Shown: positions 8,995-15,571 of the stretch, piece by piece
Layout of the letters: the number at the start of each line of letters is the position of its first letter
Numbering within the stretch: the stretch's first letter is position 1
Assembly: GCF_028368995.1 (NCBI RefSeq)
Contig: NZ_JAQNDL010000001.1
Span: forward strand, 4,118,001 to 4,182,000
Length of the DNA stretch: 64,000 nt
Source: Nannocystis bainbridge
GTDB lineage: Bacteria; Myxococcota_A; Polyangia; Nannocystales; Nannocystaceae
Direction: 5' to 3'
Notes under the pieces: generated by a model
What the model was told of the DNA's origin: nothing
Seen by the model: the letters and a program-made list of their open reading frames with translations, nothing else
Databases searched by the model: none
Translations under genes and position numbers: made by a program

Positions 8995-9048
8995 GCCCCG
9001 AGAATCACTCCGCTGCCCCGAGAATCACTCCGCTCCGAGAATCACTGC
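8995..9048. repeat. Short tandem repeat in a divergent promoter region
   Basis: A 20-bp unit reading GCCCCGAGAATCACTCCGCT occurs twice head-to-tail (8995-9014 and 9015-9034). A third truncated copy, CCGAGAATCACT, starts at 9035. It lies between divergent genes (8981 leftwards, 9130 rightwards), where operator copies would be expected. Confidence 0.7.
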
Positions 9049-9129
9049 CACTCGGACAAACCTGCCCTCGCGACCTCGCATCCCCGTGACCCCGACCTCC
9101 CCTCGCGCTCCGCTGCTACAGTCCTCGCC

Positions 9130-10992
9130 GTGCTCGTCCTCGGCGATCTGCCTGGCCCTGACGCGGCGCCCAAGTCGGCCGTCCTCTCGCGCCTGCTTCA
9201 CGCCGGCCTCCCGGTCCCGCCCGGCCTCGCCGTCGCGCCCGAAGAGCTCGCCGACCCCGACATCCGCCGCCGCCTCCACGCCCTGCTGAGCGGCGGCCCC
9301 GTCATCGTGCGCGCCGCGCTCGCCAGCGAGGACACCGCCGACGCCGCCGCCGCGGGGCTCGGCCTCTCGGTGCCCGACTGCCGCGACCTGGGCGACATCG
9401 ACCGCGCCGCCGCTGCCATCGCCGACGCCGCCCACGACCCCTGGCTGCTGCGCTACAGCGGCGACGTGCCCGCTTACCAGCTGCTCGTCCAGCGCCAGGT
9501 CGAGCGCCGCTGGCTCGCCGTCGCGGCCGCCGATCGCGGCGGCGCCCGCACGCTCGAGCTGCACGACGCCACCCGCCCCGACGCCCTCGCCGCCGGCGCC
9601 AGCCCGACCTGGTCCGGCCCGCTCGCGCTCGCCGAACCCGCGCTCGCCGCTGCCATCACGAGTATCTTCGACCATGTCGCATCGGCCATGTCCGAAGTGC
9701 CAGCCCTCGACCTCGAGCTCGTCGTCGACCCGACCGGCGCCGTGTGGCTGGTCCAGGCCCGCCCGCTCGCGCGCCCGCTCGTGCCCGGGTGGCCGGAGTT
9801 CTGCGCCGCCGTCGCCCCCGACCAGGACCACATCCCCGGCCTGCCCGGCCTGTGGCGGCTGGACGGCGAGCACAACCCGGCCGCGCTCTCGCCCGCGCAC
9901 GCCGGCGTGATCGCCTGGCTCATCGGCCAGGGATCCAGCCTGCGCGTCCTCGGCGGCTGGCTTTACGAGCGCGCCGCGTCCTCCGGCCGCACCGCCGCCA
10001 TCGACCCCCACCACGCGCTCGCCGAGCTGCGCCAGCGTCATCTCCCGGGCGCCCGTCGGGCCCTCGAGGGCTTCGTCGCCGGGCTCGCCGGAGATCTGCG
10101 CCCGCTGCTCGCCCGCGCGCTCGAGCACCTGCGTGCCATCCTCGTCGTTCACGGCGAAGTCCGCGTCGAGCTCCCGCGCGACCTCCCGCCCCCCGACCCG
10201 CAGGCCCTGCTGTCGCTCGACGGTCGCGGCGACTACCTCGACGTCCTGCCCGCTGCCTGGGACATCGCCAGCCCGGCGCTCGCCGACCTGTTCGATCGGT
10301 CATGTCTCGAGGGACATCCTGACGGGGCGTCGATCGAGCAGGCGACCTCGTCCTCCGCCGTCCGCGAGATCGTCCCCGCCGACCCGCAGCGAGCCGCGGT
10401 CCTGGTGCGCGAGCTCGACGATCACCTGTTCGCGCTCGGCCTGGCCCCGCTGCGGCGGATCTACCTCGCTGCGGGCGAACGCCTCGGGCTCGGCGCCGAC
10501 GTCTTCCTGCTCGCCCCCGACGAGCTGGACCACGCGCTCGCCGGCCGCGACCTGCCTGATCTCGCCGCACGCCGGCACCAGCAGCAGTACTTCGTCGCGC
10601 TGCGACCACCCCCGGCGCTTTACGACGGCCGGCCCGTGCCGCTCTCGCCGCGACGGCGGTGGAGCGGGATCGCCGTCGGCCCGCCGGTGCGCGGCCGCGT
10701 CGCCCTTCGCAGCGACCTCGCCGACCTGCTCGCCCGCCCGCCCGAGCCCGACGCCGTCGTCGTCTTGCCGGCGCTCACCGCTCAGGCCGCGGTCGCCTTG
10801 CGAGCGCTCGGCGTGCGCGCCGTCTGCTGCGAGTACGGCGGCGCGCTCAGCCACGCCGCCTTGATGGCCCGCGAGCTCGGCCTGTCGGCGCTGATCGGCT
10901 GCGCCGGCTGCAGCGAGCTCGCCGATGGCAGCACCGTCGAGCTCGACACCCGCGCCGGTCGCCTCCGCCTTGCCCCCAAGGACATGTCCTGA
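9130..10992 (+). CDS. Compact PEP-utilising/PEP-synthase-like enzyme
   Basis: The protein is about 620 residues. Its N-terminal part is a shortened ATP-grasp-like region (VIVRAALASEDTADAAAAGLG, then LELVVDPTGAVWLVQARPL, matching the end of the PPDK/PEP-synthase nucleotide domain). The C-terminus carries the swivelling phosphohistidine domain, with GGALSHAALMARELGLSALIG and the catalytic His in SHAAL. The family transfers phosphate between ATP, His and pyruvate or another acceptor. The PEP/pyruvate barrel of true PPDK is missing, so it may be a rifampicin-phosphotransferase-like or other specialised kinase. The GTG at 9130 is the first plausible start. CATGTCC-family sequences lie inside it at about 9672 and 10300, and its last codons and stop are formed by another. 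Confidence 0.75.
   Translation: MLVLGDLPGPDAAPKSAVLSRLLHAGLPVPPGLAVAPEELADPDIRRRLHALLSGGPVIVRAALASEDTADAAAAGLGLSVPDCRDLGDIDRAAAAIADAAHDPWLLRYSGDVPAYQLLVQRQVERRWLAVAAADRGGARTLELHDATRPDALAAGASPTWSGPLALAEPALAAAITSIFDHVASAMSEVPALDLELVVDPTGAVWLVQARPLARPLVPGWPEFCAAVAPDQDHIPGLPGLWRLDGEHNPAALSPAHAGVIAWLIGQGSSLRVLGGWLYERAASSGRTAAIDPHHALAELRQRHLPGARRALEGFVAGLAGDLRPLLARALEHLRAILVVHGEVRVELPRDLPPPDPQALLSLDGRGDYLDVLPAAWDIASPALADLFDRSCLEGHPDGASIEQATSSSAVREIVPADPQRAAVLVRELDDHLFALGLAPLRRIYLAAGERLGLGADVFLLAPDELDHALAGRDLPDLAARRHQQQYFVALRPPPALYDGRPVPLSPRRRWSGIAVGPPVRGRVALRSDLADLLARPPEPDAVVVLPALTAQAAVALRALGVRAVCCEYGGALSHAALMARELGLSALIGCAGCSELADGSTVELDTRAGRLRLAPKDMS
9672..9694. repeat. CATGTCC-family copy inside PEP-utilising enzyme gene
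   Basis: CCATGTCGCATCGGCCATG followed by TCC is in frame and encodes HVASAMSE. The copy lies at the junction before the conserved DLELVVDP block. Confidence 0.55.
10300..10318. repeat. CATGTCC-family copy inside PEP-utilising enzyme gene
   Basis: TCATGTCTCGAGGGACATC is in frame and encodes SCLEGH. It is a degenerate palindrome in a poorly conserved linker. Confidence 0.5.
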
Positions 10993-10999
10993 AGGACAG
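10979..10999. repeat. CATGTCC-family palindrome forming a stop codon
   Basis: AGGACATGTCCTGAAGGACA supplies the last residues KDMS and the TGA stop of the PEP-utilising enzyme. It sits in the 44-bp convergent gap before the IHF-like gene. Confidence 0.75.
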
Positions 11000-11036
11000 A
11001 TCGTTTTCGATCGCCCGGGCCGCGGCGCGGCCTACG

Positions 11037-11462
11037 CTAGATCTCGTCTTCCGAGAGGTGCTCTTCGCGGAGCTTCGGCGCCGGCCGCGGCTTCGCGGCG
11101 GCGGGCGACGCGGCGACCGGCTTGGGCGCGGCGGCCTTGCGCTCCGGCACCTCTATGTCGTCCGGGTCCTCGATCAGCGGCGCCGTCGAGAGGTTGACGC
11201 GGGCGCGCAGCTCCTTGCCGACCTTGAAGAATGGCAGGCGCTTCGGCTTCACGTGCACGGACCCGCCGGTGCGCGGGTTTCGGCCCTCGTAGGACTTGTA
11301 CTGCCGCACCGTGAAGCTGCCGAAGCCGCGGATCTCGATGCCCTCGCCGCGGACCATCGCTTCCGTCATGGCCCCGAAGATCGTCCCGACGACCAACTCG
11401 GCCTTGCCCTTGGTCAGCTTCGCAGCTTCGGACACGCGCTCGATGAGTTCGGATTTGGTCAC
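11037..11462 (-). CDS. IHF-beta-like HU-family DNA-binding protein with C-terminal extension
   Basis: HU/IHF proteins bend DNA as dimers. Residues 1-95 match the IHF beta form closely: MTKSELIERVSEAAKLTKG, IEIRGFGSFTVRQYKS, the beta-arm tip GRNPRTGG and FFKVGKELRARVN. About 45 extra residues follow, first acidic (EDPDDIEVPER), then Ala/Pro/Lys-rich, ending in LSEDEI. The extension is outside the usual family length of about 95. The start is a GTG at 11462, which gives the canonical MTKSELIE. The gene faces the PEP-utilising enzyme gene, with a palindromic repeat between their ends. Confidence 0.9.
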   Translation of the reverse strand: MTKSELIERVSEAAKLTKGKAELVVGTIFGAMTEAMVRGEGIEIRGFGSFTVRQYKSYEGRNPRTGGSVHVKPKRLPFFKVGKELRARVNLSTAPLIEDPDDIEVPERKAAAPKPVAASPAAAKPRPAPKLREEHLSEDEI

Positions 11463-11547
11463 GTCGCTGATCTCCGACCGCCGGGGACGATGATGGTAGG
11501 CGGAAAAAACGAGAGATCTCAAGCAGTAAGACGGACCCCTGAGACCG

Positions 11548-12156
11548 CTAGGGCACTGGCGGTGGATCGCCTGTTCGGGCGTCCCACGGACCCTCACGTC
11601 CGAACAACTCCAGGTTGAGCGCCGACAGCCCGAGACTCGCCTGTGCGGCCAGCCACGCGTACGCCATGCGCACCCGGGCCTGCGGACCGCCGACCCGGAC
11701 CAATAGCGCGAGATCCGCGGGCCAGCGATCTGCCGCCGGCGTGCCCTTGACGAACGCCAGCAGCCCTGCTGGCCCGTCCTTGCCCGCCGTCGCCCGGCGC
11801 CACGCCAGCAGGTCGCCCAGCAGCGGATGCAGGTCGGCCCACAGCGCCACCGGAGCCGCCCCGGCCTCGCGCCAGCGCGCGCGCGGCTGTTCCTCCGCCG
11901 CCGCGCCCGCGGCCGCTTGCTCCTTGCGCAGCTGACAGCGAGCCGGGCCGGCCAGCTGCGACTCGCGGAGCGACCCGGGCCACCGCTCGGCTGCCGCACG
12001 GATGGCCGCGGCCTGGGCCGGTCCGCCGGGCAGCGCCTCGAGGGCGGCCAGGGCCGCGTACTTGGCGGCCATCGCCGCACACGTCGCCCGGTCGAGGGGC
12101 CGGTCCCAGTAGCGGGCCCGCCAGCACGAGAGCGCGCCCGTCGACGGATCGGTCAC
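11548..12156 (-). CDS. Unrecognised Ala-rich protein
   Basis: This 202-residue protein is rich in Ala, Arg, Leu and Trp. It has predicted helices (YAALAALEALPGGPAQAAAIRAAAERW) and three Cys in its first 100 residues, but no motif I recognise. It begins at a GTG at 12156 and is divergent from the ECF sigma gene with only 70 bp between, so the two promoters must overlap or lie close. Coding potential rests on length and consistent codon usage only. Confidence 0.5.
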   Translation of the reverse strand: MTDPSTGALSCWRARYWDRPLDRATCAAMAAKYAALAALEALPGGPAQAAAIRAAAERWPGSLRESQLAGPARCQLRKEQAAAGAAAEEQPRARWREAGAAPVALWADLHPLLGDLLAWRRATAGKDGPAGLLAFVKGTPAADRWPADLALLVRVGGPQARVRMAYAWLAAQASLGLSALNLELFGREGPWDARTGDPPPVP

Positions 12157-12225
12157 ACCACCAGTGTAACCCTGCTATGGTGAGGCCGAGCGCCCGGAAA
12201 TTTCCGCGGAAAGGTTGTCGGATCG

Positions 12226-12873
12226 GTGACACGCAACGCCCGCCCCATGGATCAGGCCCTGCCGATCACCGATCTGTTCGCCACCGACGCGACCACCGAA
12301 GCCGCCGCTCCGAACGACGAGCGCGCCGCCGGCTACCTCACCACCGAGGAGCAGCTCGTCCTCGCGGGCGCGCGCGCCGGCAACCCGCGGGCGCTGCGAC
12401 AGTTCTACGAGGCGCATCAGTCGCAGGTCCGCGGCCACCTCTATCGCCTGCTCGGGCCCGACAGCGAGATCGACGACATCGTCCAGACCGTGTTCGCCCG
12501 GGCCTTCGCGGCGCTCGCCACCTTCAAGGGCAACTCGGCCCTCAGCACGTGGCTGTACCGGATCACCACCAACACCACGCACAACCTGCTGCGCCAGCGC
12601 TTCCGTCGCAACCGCGTCAAGTCGGCCTTCCAGTGGTGGACCGACGGGCGTGACGCCCACCTGCAGACCGGCCGCGTCGACGTGCGCGGCGAGGCCGAGC
12701 GGCTGCTGCAGCGGCTCGCGCCGGACCTGCGCGAGGTCTTCGTCTTCTATCACTACGAAGGCCTGACCCTGCAGGAGATCTCCCAGATCCTCGACAAGCC
12801 GGTCTCGACGGTCGGCGACCGGCTCACGCGCGCCCGCAAGCGCCTACACGACCTCGTCCACGGCGACGCATGA
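12226..12873 (+). CDS. ECF-type RNA polymerase sigma factor
   Basis: The product is about 215 residues. Region 2 (RALRQFYEAHQSQVRGHLYRLLG, DIVQTVFARAFAALATFKG, LSTWLYRITTNTTHNLLRQRF) binds the -10 element and core polymerase. Region 4 (LREVFVFYHYEGLTLQEISQIL, VSTVGDRLTRARKRL) is the helix-turn-helix for the -35. The N-terminal 45 residues are an extra acidic arm. The GTG at 12226 follows GGAAAGG; an ATG at 12247 is an alternative. The stop overlaps the start of the next gene in an ATGA, which couples the sigma to its putative anti-sigma. Transcription from its own promoter is likely but not shown. Confidence 0.92.
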   Translation: MTRNARPMDQALPITDLFATDATTEAAAPNDERAAGYLTTEEQLVLAGARAGNPRALRQFYEAHQSQVRGHLYRLLGPDSEIDDIVQTVFARAFAALATFKGNSALSTWLYRITTNTTHNLLRQRFRRNRVKSAFQWWTDGRDAHLQTGRVDVRGEAERLLQRLAPDLREVFVFYHYEGLTLQEISQILDKPVSTVGDRLTRARKRLHDLVHGDA

Positions 12874-14474
12874 ACCCCGCCCTCCACGACGACTCTGCTC
12901 CGCGCTACGGCTGCCTCGAGTGCCGCGAGGACGCCGAGCTCGTCGTGGGCGATCGCCTGCACGCCGAGGGTCTCGCCCGCTACCACGCCCACCTGCGCGG
13001 CTGCGAAGGCTGTCGTCGCGCCCATCAATTGCTCTCTGCCGTCTACCGCGGCCCCGACCCGGGCAGCTCGGGCCACGGCATCGTCGCCCGCGATCGCGAG
13101 TTCACCGCGATCCTCCGCAAGGTCCGCGCCGCGGCACCTGTCTCTTGGTACAGGCAGAACGTCAGCCTCGTCGGCGTCGCCGCCCTCGCCGCGGCGCTCG
13201 CCTGGGTGGTCGTCCGCCCTGAAGGCGGCCCCGCCTCGCAGGTCGCCTCCCGCGACCTCCCCGACCTGCTCGCCCGCCAGCCCACGGGTCCCGCCGCCCA
13301 GTCCGAGCCCGCGCGCGCCGCCGGCCTCGATCACCACGCCCAGGCCGACTACGGCCGCGTCGTCGCCGGCAACAGCTTCGTCGCCGAGGGCGAGCGCCCC
13401 GTCGCCACCGACACCTTCCCGGTCGGCACCCGCTTCGAGGTGTTCCCGGGCAGCAGCATGCAGATCGGCCTGGTCGGGAAGATCCTCGCCAACTTCGGCA
13501 GCGGCTCCGAGATCCACTGGACGCGCGCCGACCCTGGCCTCGTCGAGCTCGACCTGCGGCGCGGCATGATCGCCGTCCGCTACGAGCGACTGCCCGCCGA
13601 CCCGATCCTCAAGATCCGCACGCCCTCCGCGATCGTCCGCGTCGTCGGCACCGTCTTCACCGTCGAGGTCGACGACGACGGCGACACCGCCGTGGCCGTG
13701 CTGCGCGGCGAGGTCGAGGTCCTCGACCTCAAGAGCGAGGACCTGCTCGCCGAGGTCAGCGCCGGCTATCGCTTCGACGTCGCCCGCTCGACCTACGCCG
13801 ACGTCGGTCGCCCCGAGGTCGGCCTCGCCATGCCGCTGTCCGACGGCGACGGCGACGGTCAGTTCGTGTTCGCCGACGGCACCATCCCGCCCAGCTGGGT
13901 CGTGCCCGGCCTGCCCGACGTGCCCGGCCTCCGTCGCCTCGAGCACATCGTCGTCCGCACCGCCGACGCCCGCCCGCGCCTCGAGCGTCCGCACGCCGCC
14001 TCGCACAAGCGCGGCCGCGAGGCCCGCGGCGACGACGGCCAGGCCCTCATCGACAAGCTCGTGCGCGAGACCCGGGCCTCGCGCCGCGAGCAGCTCATGG
14101 CCTCGCTCGCCCACTGCCAGGGCCTCTACGAGTCGGCCGAGACCCGCTACCTCTCGGCCCGCTGCCTCACCCAATTCATGAGCGAGCACGGCGACGACGA
14201 CATCGCCGAGGGCCACCTCCTGATCGGCATCCTGCGCATGGACTTCGCCAACGACTACCCTGCCGCCAAGCAGGCGTTCGAGAAGTTCCTCGCCCGCGCC
14301 CCCGACCACGCCGACGTCGAGCTCGCGCGCTACCGGCTGTGGCTCGCCAGCACCGAGAACGGCGACATCCACGAGGCCATCGAGCACGGCCGCGATTACT
14401 TGCGGCGTCACCCCGACGGCAAGTACGCCGGCAAGATCCTCCAGCGCTTCCCTCAGCTCGTCTCCGAGCTGTAG
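12870..14474 (+). CDS. Zinc-finger/FecR-domain anti-sigma candidate with TPR-like C-terminus
   Basis: In order, the 534-residue product has a zinc-binding anti-sigma (ZAS) motif H41-x3-C45-x2-C48 near the N-terminus and one membrane segment near residues 92-110 (VSLVGVAALAAALAWVVV). A FecR-like periplasmic domain follows (GTRFEVFPGSS, IRTPSAIVRVVGTVFTVEV, VLRGEVEVLD), then a helical tetratricopeptide-like end. It should hold the coupled ECF sigma at the membrane and release it on an envelope signal. The ATG at 12870 overlaps the sigma stop by four bases. Fusing ZAS, FecR and a TPR-like tail in one protein is a recurrent but little-studied arrangement. No TonB receptor gene is adjacent. Confidence 0.85.
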   Translation: MNPALHDDSAPRYGCLECREDAELVVGDRLHAEGLARYHAHLRGCEGCRRAHQLLSAVYRGPDPGSSGHGIVARDREFTAILRKVRAAAPVSWYRQNVSLVGVAALAAALAWVVVRPEGGPASQVASRDLPDLLARQPTGPAAQSEPARAAGLDHHAQADYGRVVAGNSFVAEGERPVATDTFPVGTRFEVFPGSSMQIGLVGKILANFGSGSEIHWTRADPGLVELDLRRGMIAVRYERLPADPILKIRTPSAIVRVVGTVFTVEVDDDGDTAVAVLRGEVEVLDLKSEDLLAEVSAGYRFDVARSTYADVGRPEVGLAMPLSDGDGDGQFVFADGTIPPSWVVPGLPDVPGLRRLEHIVVRTADARPRLERPHAASHKRGREARGDDGQALIDKLVRETRASRREQLMASLAHCQGLYESAETRYLSARCLTQFMSEHGDDDIAEGHLLIGILRMDFANDYPAAKQAFEKFLARAPDHADVELARYRLWLASTENGDIHEAIEHGRDYLRRHPDGKYAGKILQRFPQLVSEL

Positions 14475-14642
14475 CGCCGAGGTCCGCACGCGCCTCGCGG
14501 CGCCGATGAACGTGCCAACGGCGTTCGCCGGAGGCCCGTCCGCGGCCGATCGCCGCGCCACGCCTCGACCGGCGCTCGCCACGTCGCCGTGCTACACCGC
14601 GACGTGCGGCTCCAGGGCCGCGGGACGACCTCTGCTCTCGAA

Positions 14643-14648
14643 AAGGAG
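14643..14648 (+). promoter_or_regulatory. Strong ribosome binding site of the RRM gene
   Basis: AAGGAG six bases before the ATG at 14655 decides this start over the in-frame extension that begins at 14589. Confidence 0.8.
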
Positions 14649-14654
14649 TCAACG

Positions 14655-14894
14655 ATGCCGAAGCGCATCCGCGTAGAAAATATGACAGTGACGACCACGC
14701 CGGCGCAGGTGCTCGCCGGCTTCGACAACTTCGGATCGATCACCCGCTGCCAGCTCGAGTTCGACGACGAGGGCGCCTCGACCGGCGTCGCCCACGTCGA
14801 GTTCGCGAGCACCCAGGCCGGCGCCGCCGCGATCGCCTCGATGAACGAAAAGCCGTTCAACGGCGCGACCATCCGCGTCCGCGAAGACGCTTGA
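14655..14894 (+). CDS. Small single-RRM RNA-binding protein
   Basis: This 79-residue protein consists of one RNA recognition motif. RNP2-like IRVENMTVTTT opens the domain and RNP1-like GVAHVEFASTQAG is near residue 52, in the usual beta-1 and beta-3 positions. Cyanobacterial and myxobacterial homologues of this size lack the Gly-rich tail and bind RNA in the cytoplasm, some being cold-induced. Its size and motif order fit that class. The gene is monocistronic in appearance, 180 bp after the FecR gene. The aromatic RNP1 positions are partly replaced (His-Val-Glu-Phe), so RNA binding is likely but not certain. Confidence 0.85.
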   Translation: MPKRIRVENMTVTTTPAQVLAGFDNFGSITRCQLEFDDEGASTGVAHVEFASTQAGAAAIASMNEKPFNGATIRVREDA

Positions 14895-14941
14895 ACCGGG
14901 CGACGCTTGTCGCCACGACGGGAGCTCGCTAGCCTGCCCGC

Positions 14942-15487
14942 GTGCAGCTCGTCGACCTCACGTTTGACCGACCGGACCTGCTCGAACAGGCAGCCGAGCT
15001 GCTCCACGCGCGGATGCCCGAGGGCTGGCCGGACCTCGACGCCGCGCGCGACGAGGTCGACGCGGCGCTGGACCCGGCCCGGATCGCGCGGGCCGTGGTC
15101 GCCGGCGACGAGCTCCTGGGGTGGGCCGCGGTCAACGAGCGCTACACGGATCACGTGTGGGAGATCCACCCGCTCGTGGTCCGGGTCGACCGCGAGCGCA
15201 GCGGCGTCGGTCGCATGCTCGTCCGTGACCTGGAGGATCACGTGCGCGCCATGGGCATCCATACGATGTTCGTCGGCTCCGACGACGAGCTCGGGCTGAC
15301 TTCGCTCGCCGGCGTCGACCTCTACCCCGACGTCATCGGCCACCTCGCGCGCCTCCAGGACCTGCGCGGCCACCCGCTCGGGTTCTATCGAAAACTCGGT
15401 TATTCGGTGATCGGCGTCATGCCCGACGCCAACGGCTTCGGCCAGCACGACATCTGGCTCGCCCGTCGGCTGATCCCCCCAGCCTGA
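14942..15487 (+). CDS. GNAT acetyltransferase, AAC(6')-like
   Basis: This 181-residue GNAT-fold protein has the acetyl-CoA loop VRVDRERSGVGRMLVRDLEDH and the C-terminal block HPLGFYRKLGYSVIGVMPDANGFGQHDIWLARRL. The PDANGxGxxDIWMA pattern is characteristic of a branch annotated as aminoglycoside 6'-N-acetyltransferases in Bacillus-type genomes. Whether the enzyme modifies aminoglycosides or a housekeeping amine cannot be read from sequence. The GTG at 14942 is the first start compatible with the fold. It stands alone between the RRM gene and the DUF3160 gene, without mobile-element marks, which argues for an intrinsic gene. Confidence 0.8.
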   Translation: MQLVDLTFDRPDLLEQAAELLHARMPEGWPDLDAARDEVDAALDPARIARAVVAGDELLGWAAVNERYTDHVWEIHPLVVRVDRERSGVGRMLVRDLEDHVRAMGIHTMFVGSDDELGLTSLAGVDLYPDVIGHLARLQDLRGHPLGFYRKLGYSVIGVMPDANGFGQHDIWLARRLIPPA

Positions 15488-15571
15488 CATCGAAGTCATG
15501 GCGACCACGCACGTGATCTGCGATCGCGAGAATTGGTTGACGCCTTCGCAAGTCCATCTACCCTCGGTGTC

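Noticed and set aside
8014..9129. The 370-codon open extension upstream of the PEP-utilising enzyme
   Set aside because: It overlaps two coupled minus-strand genes and the promoter repeats; its peptide is Arg/Ala/Pro-rich and unlike the enzyme.
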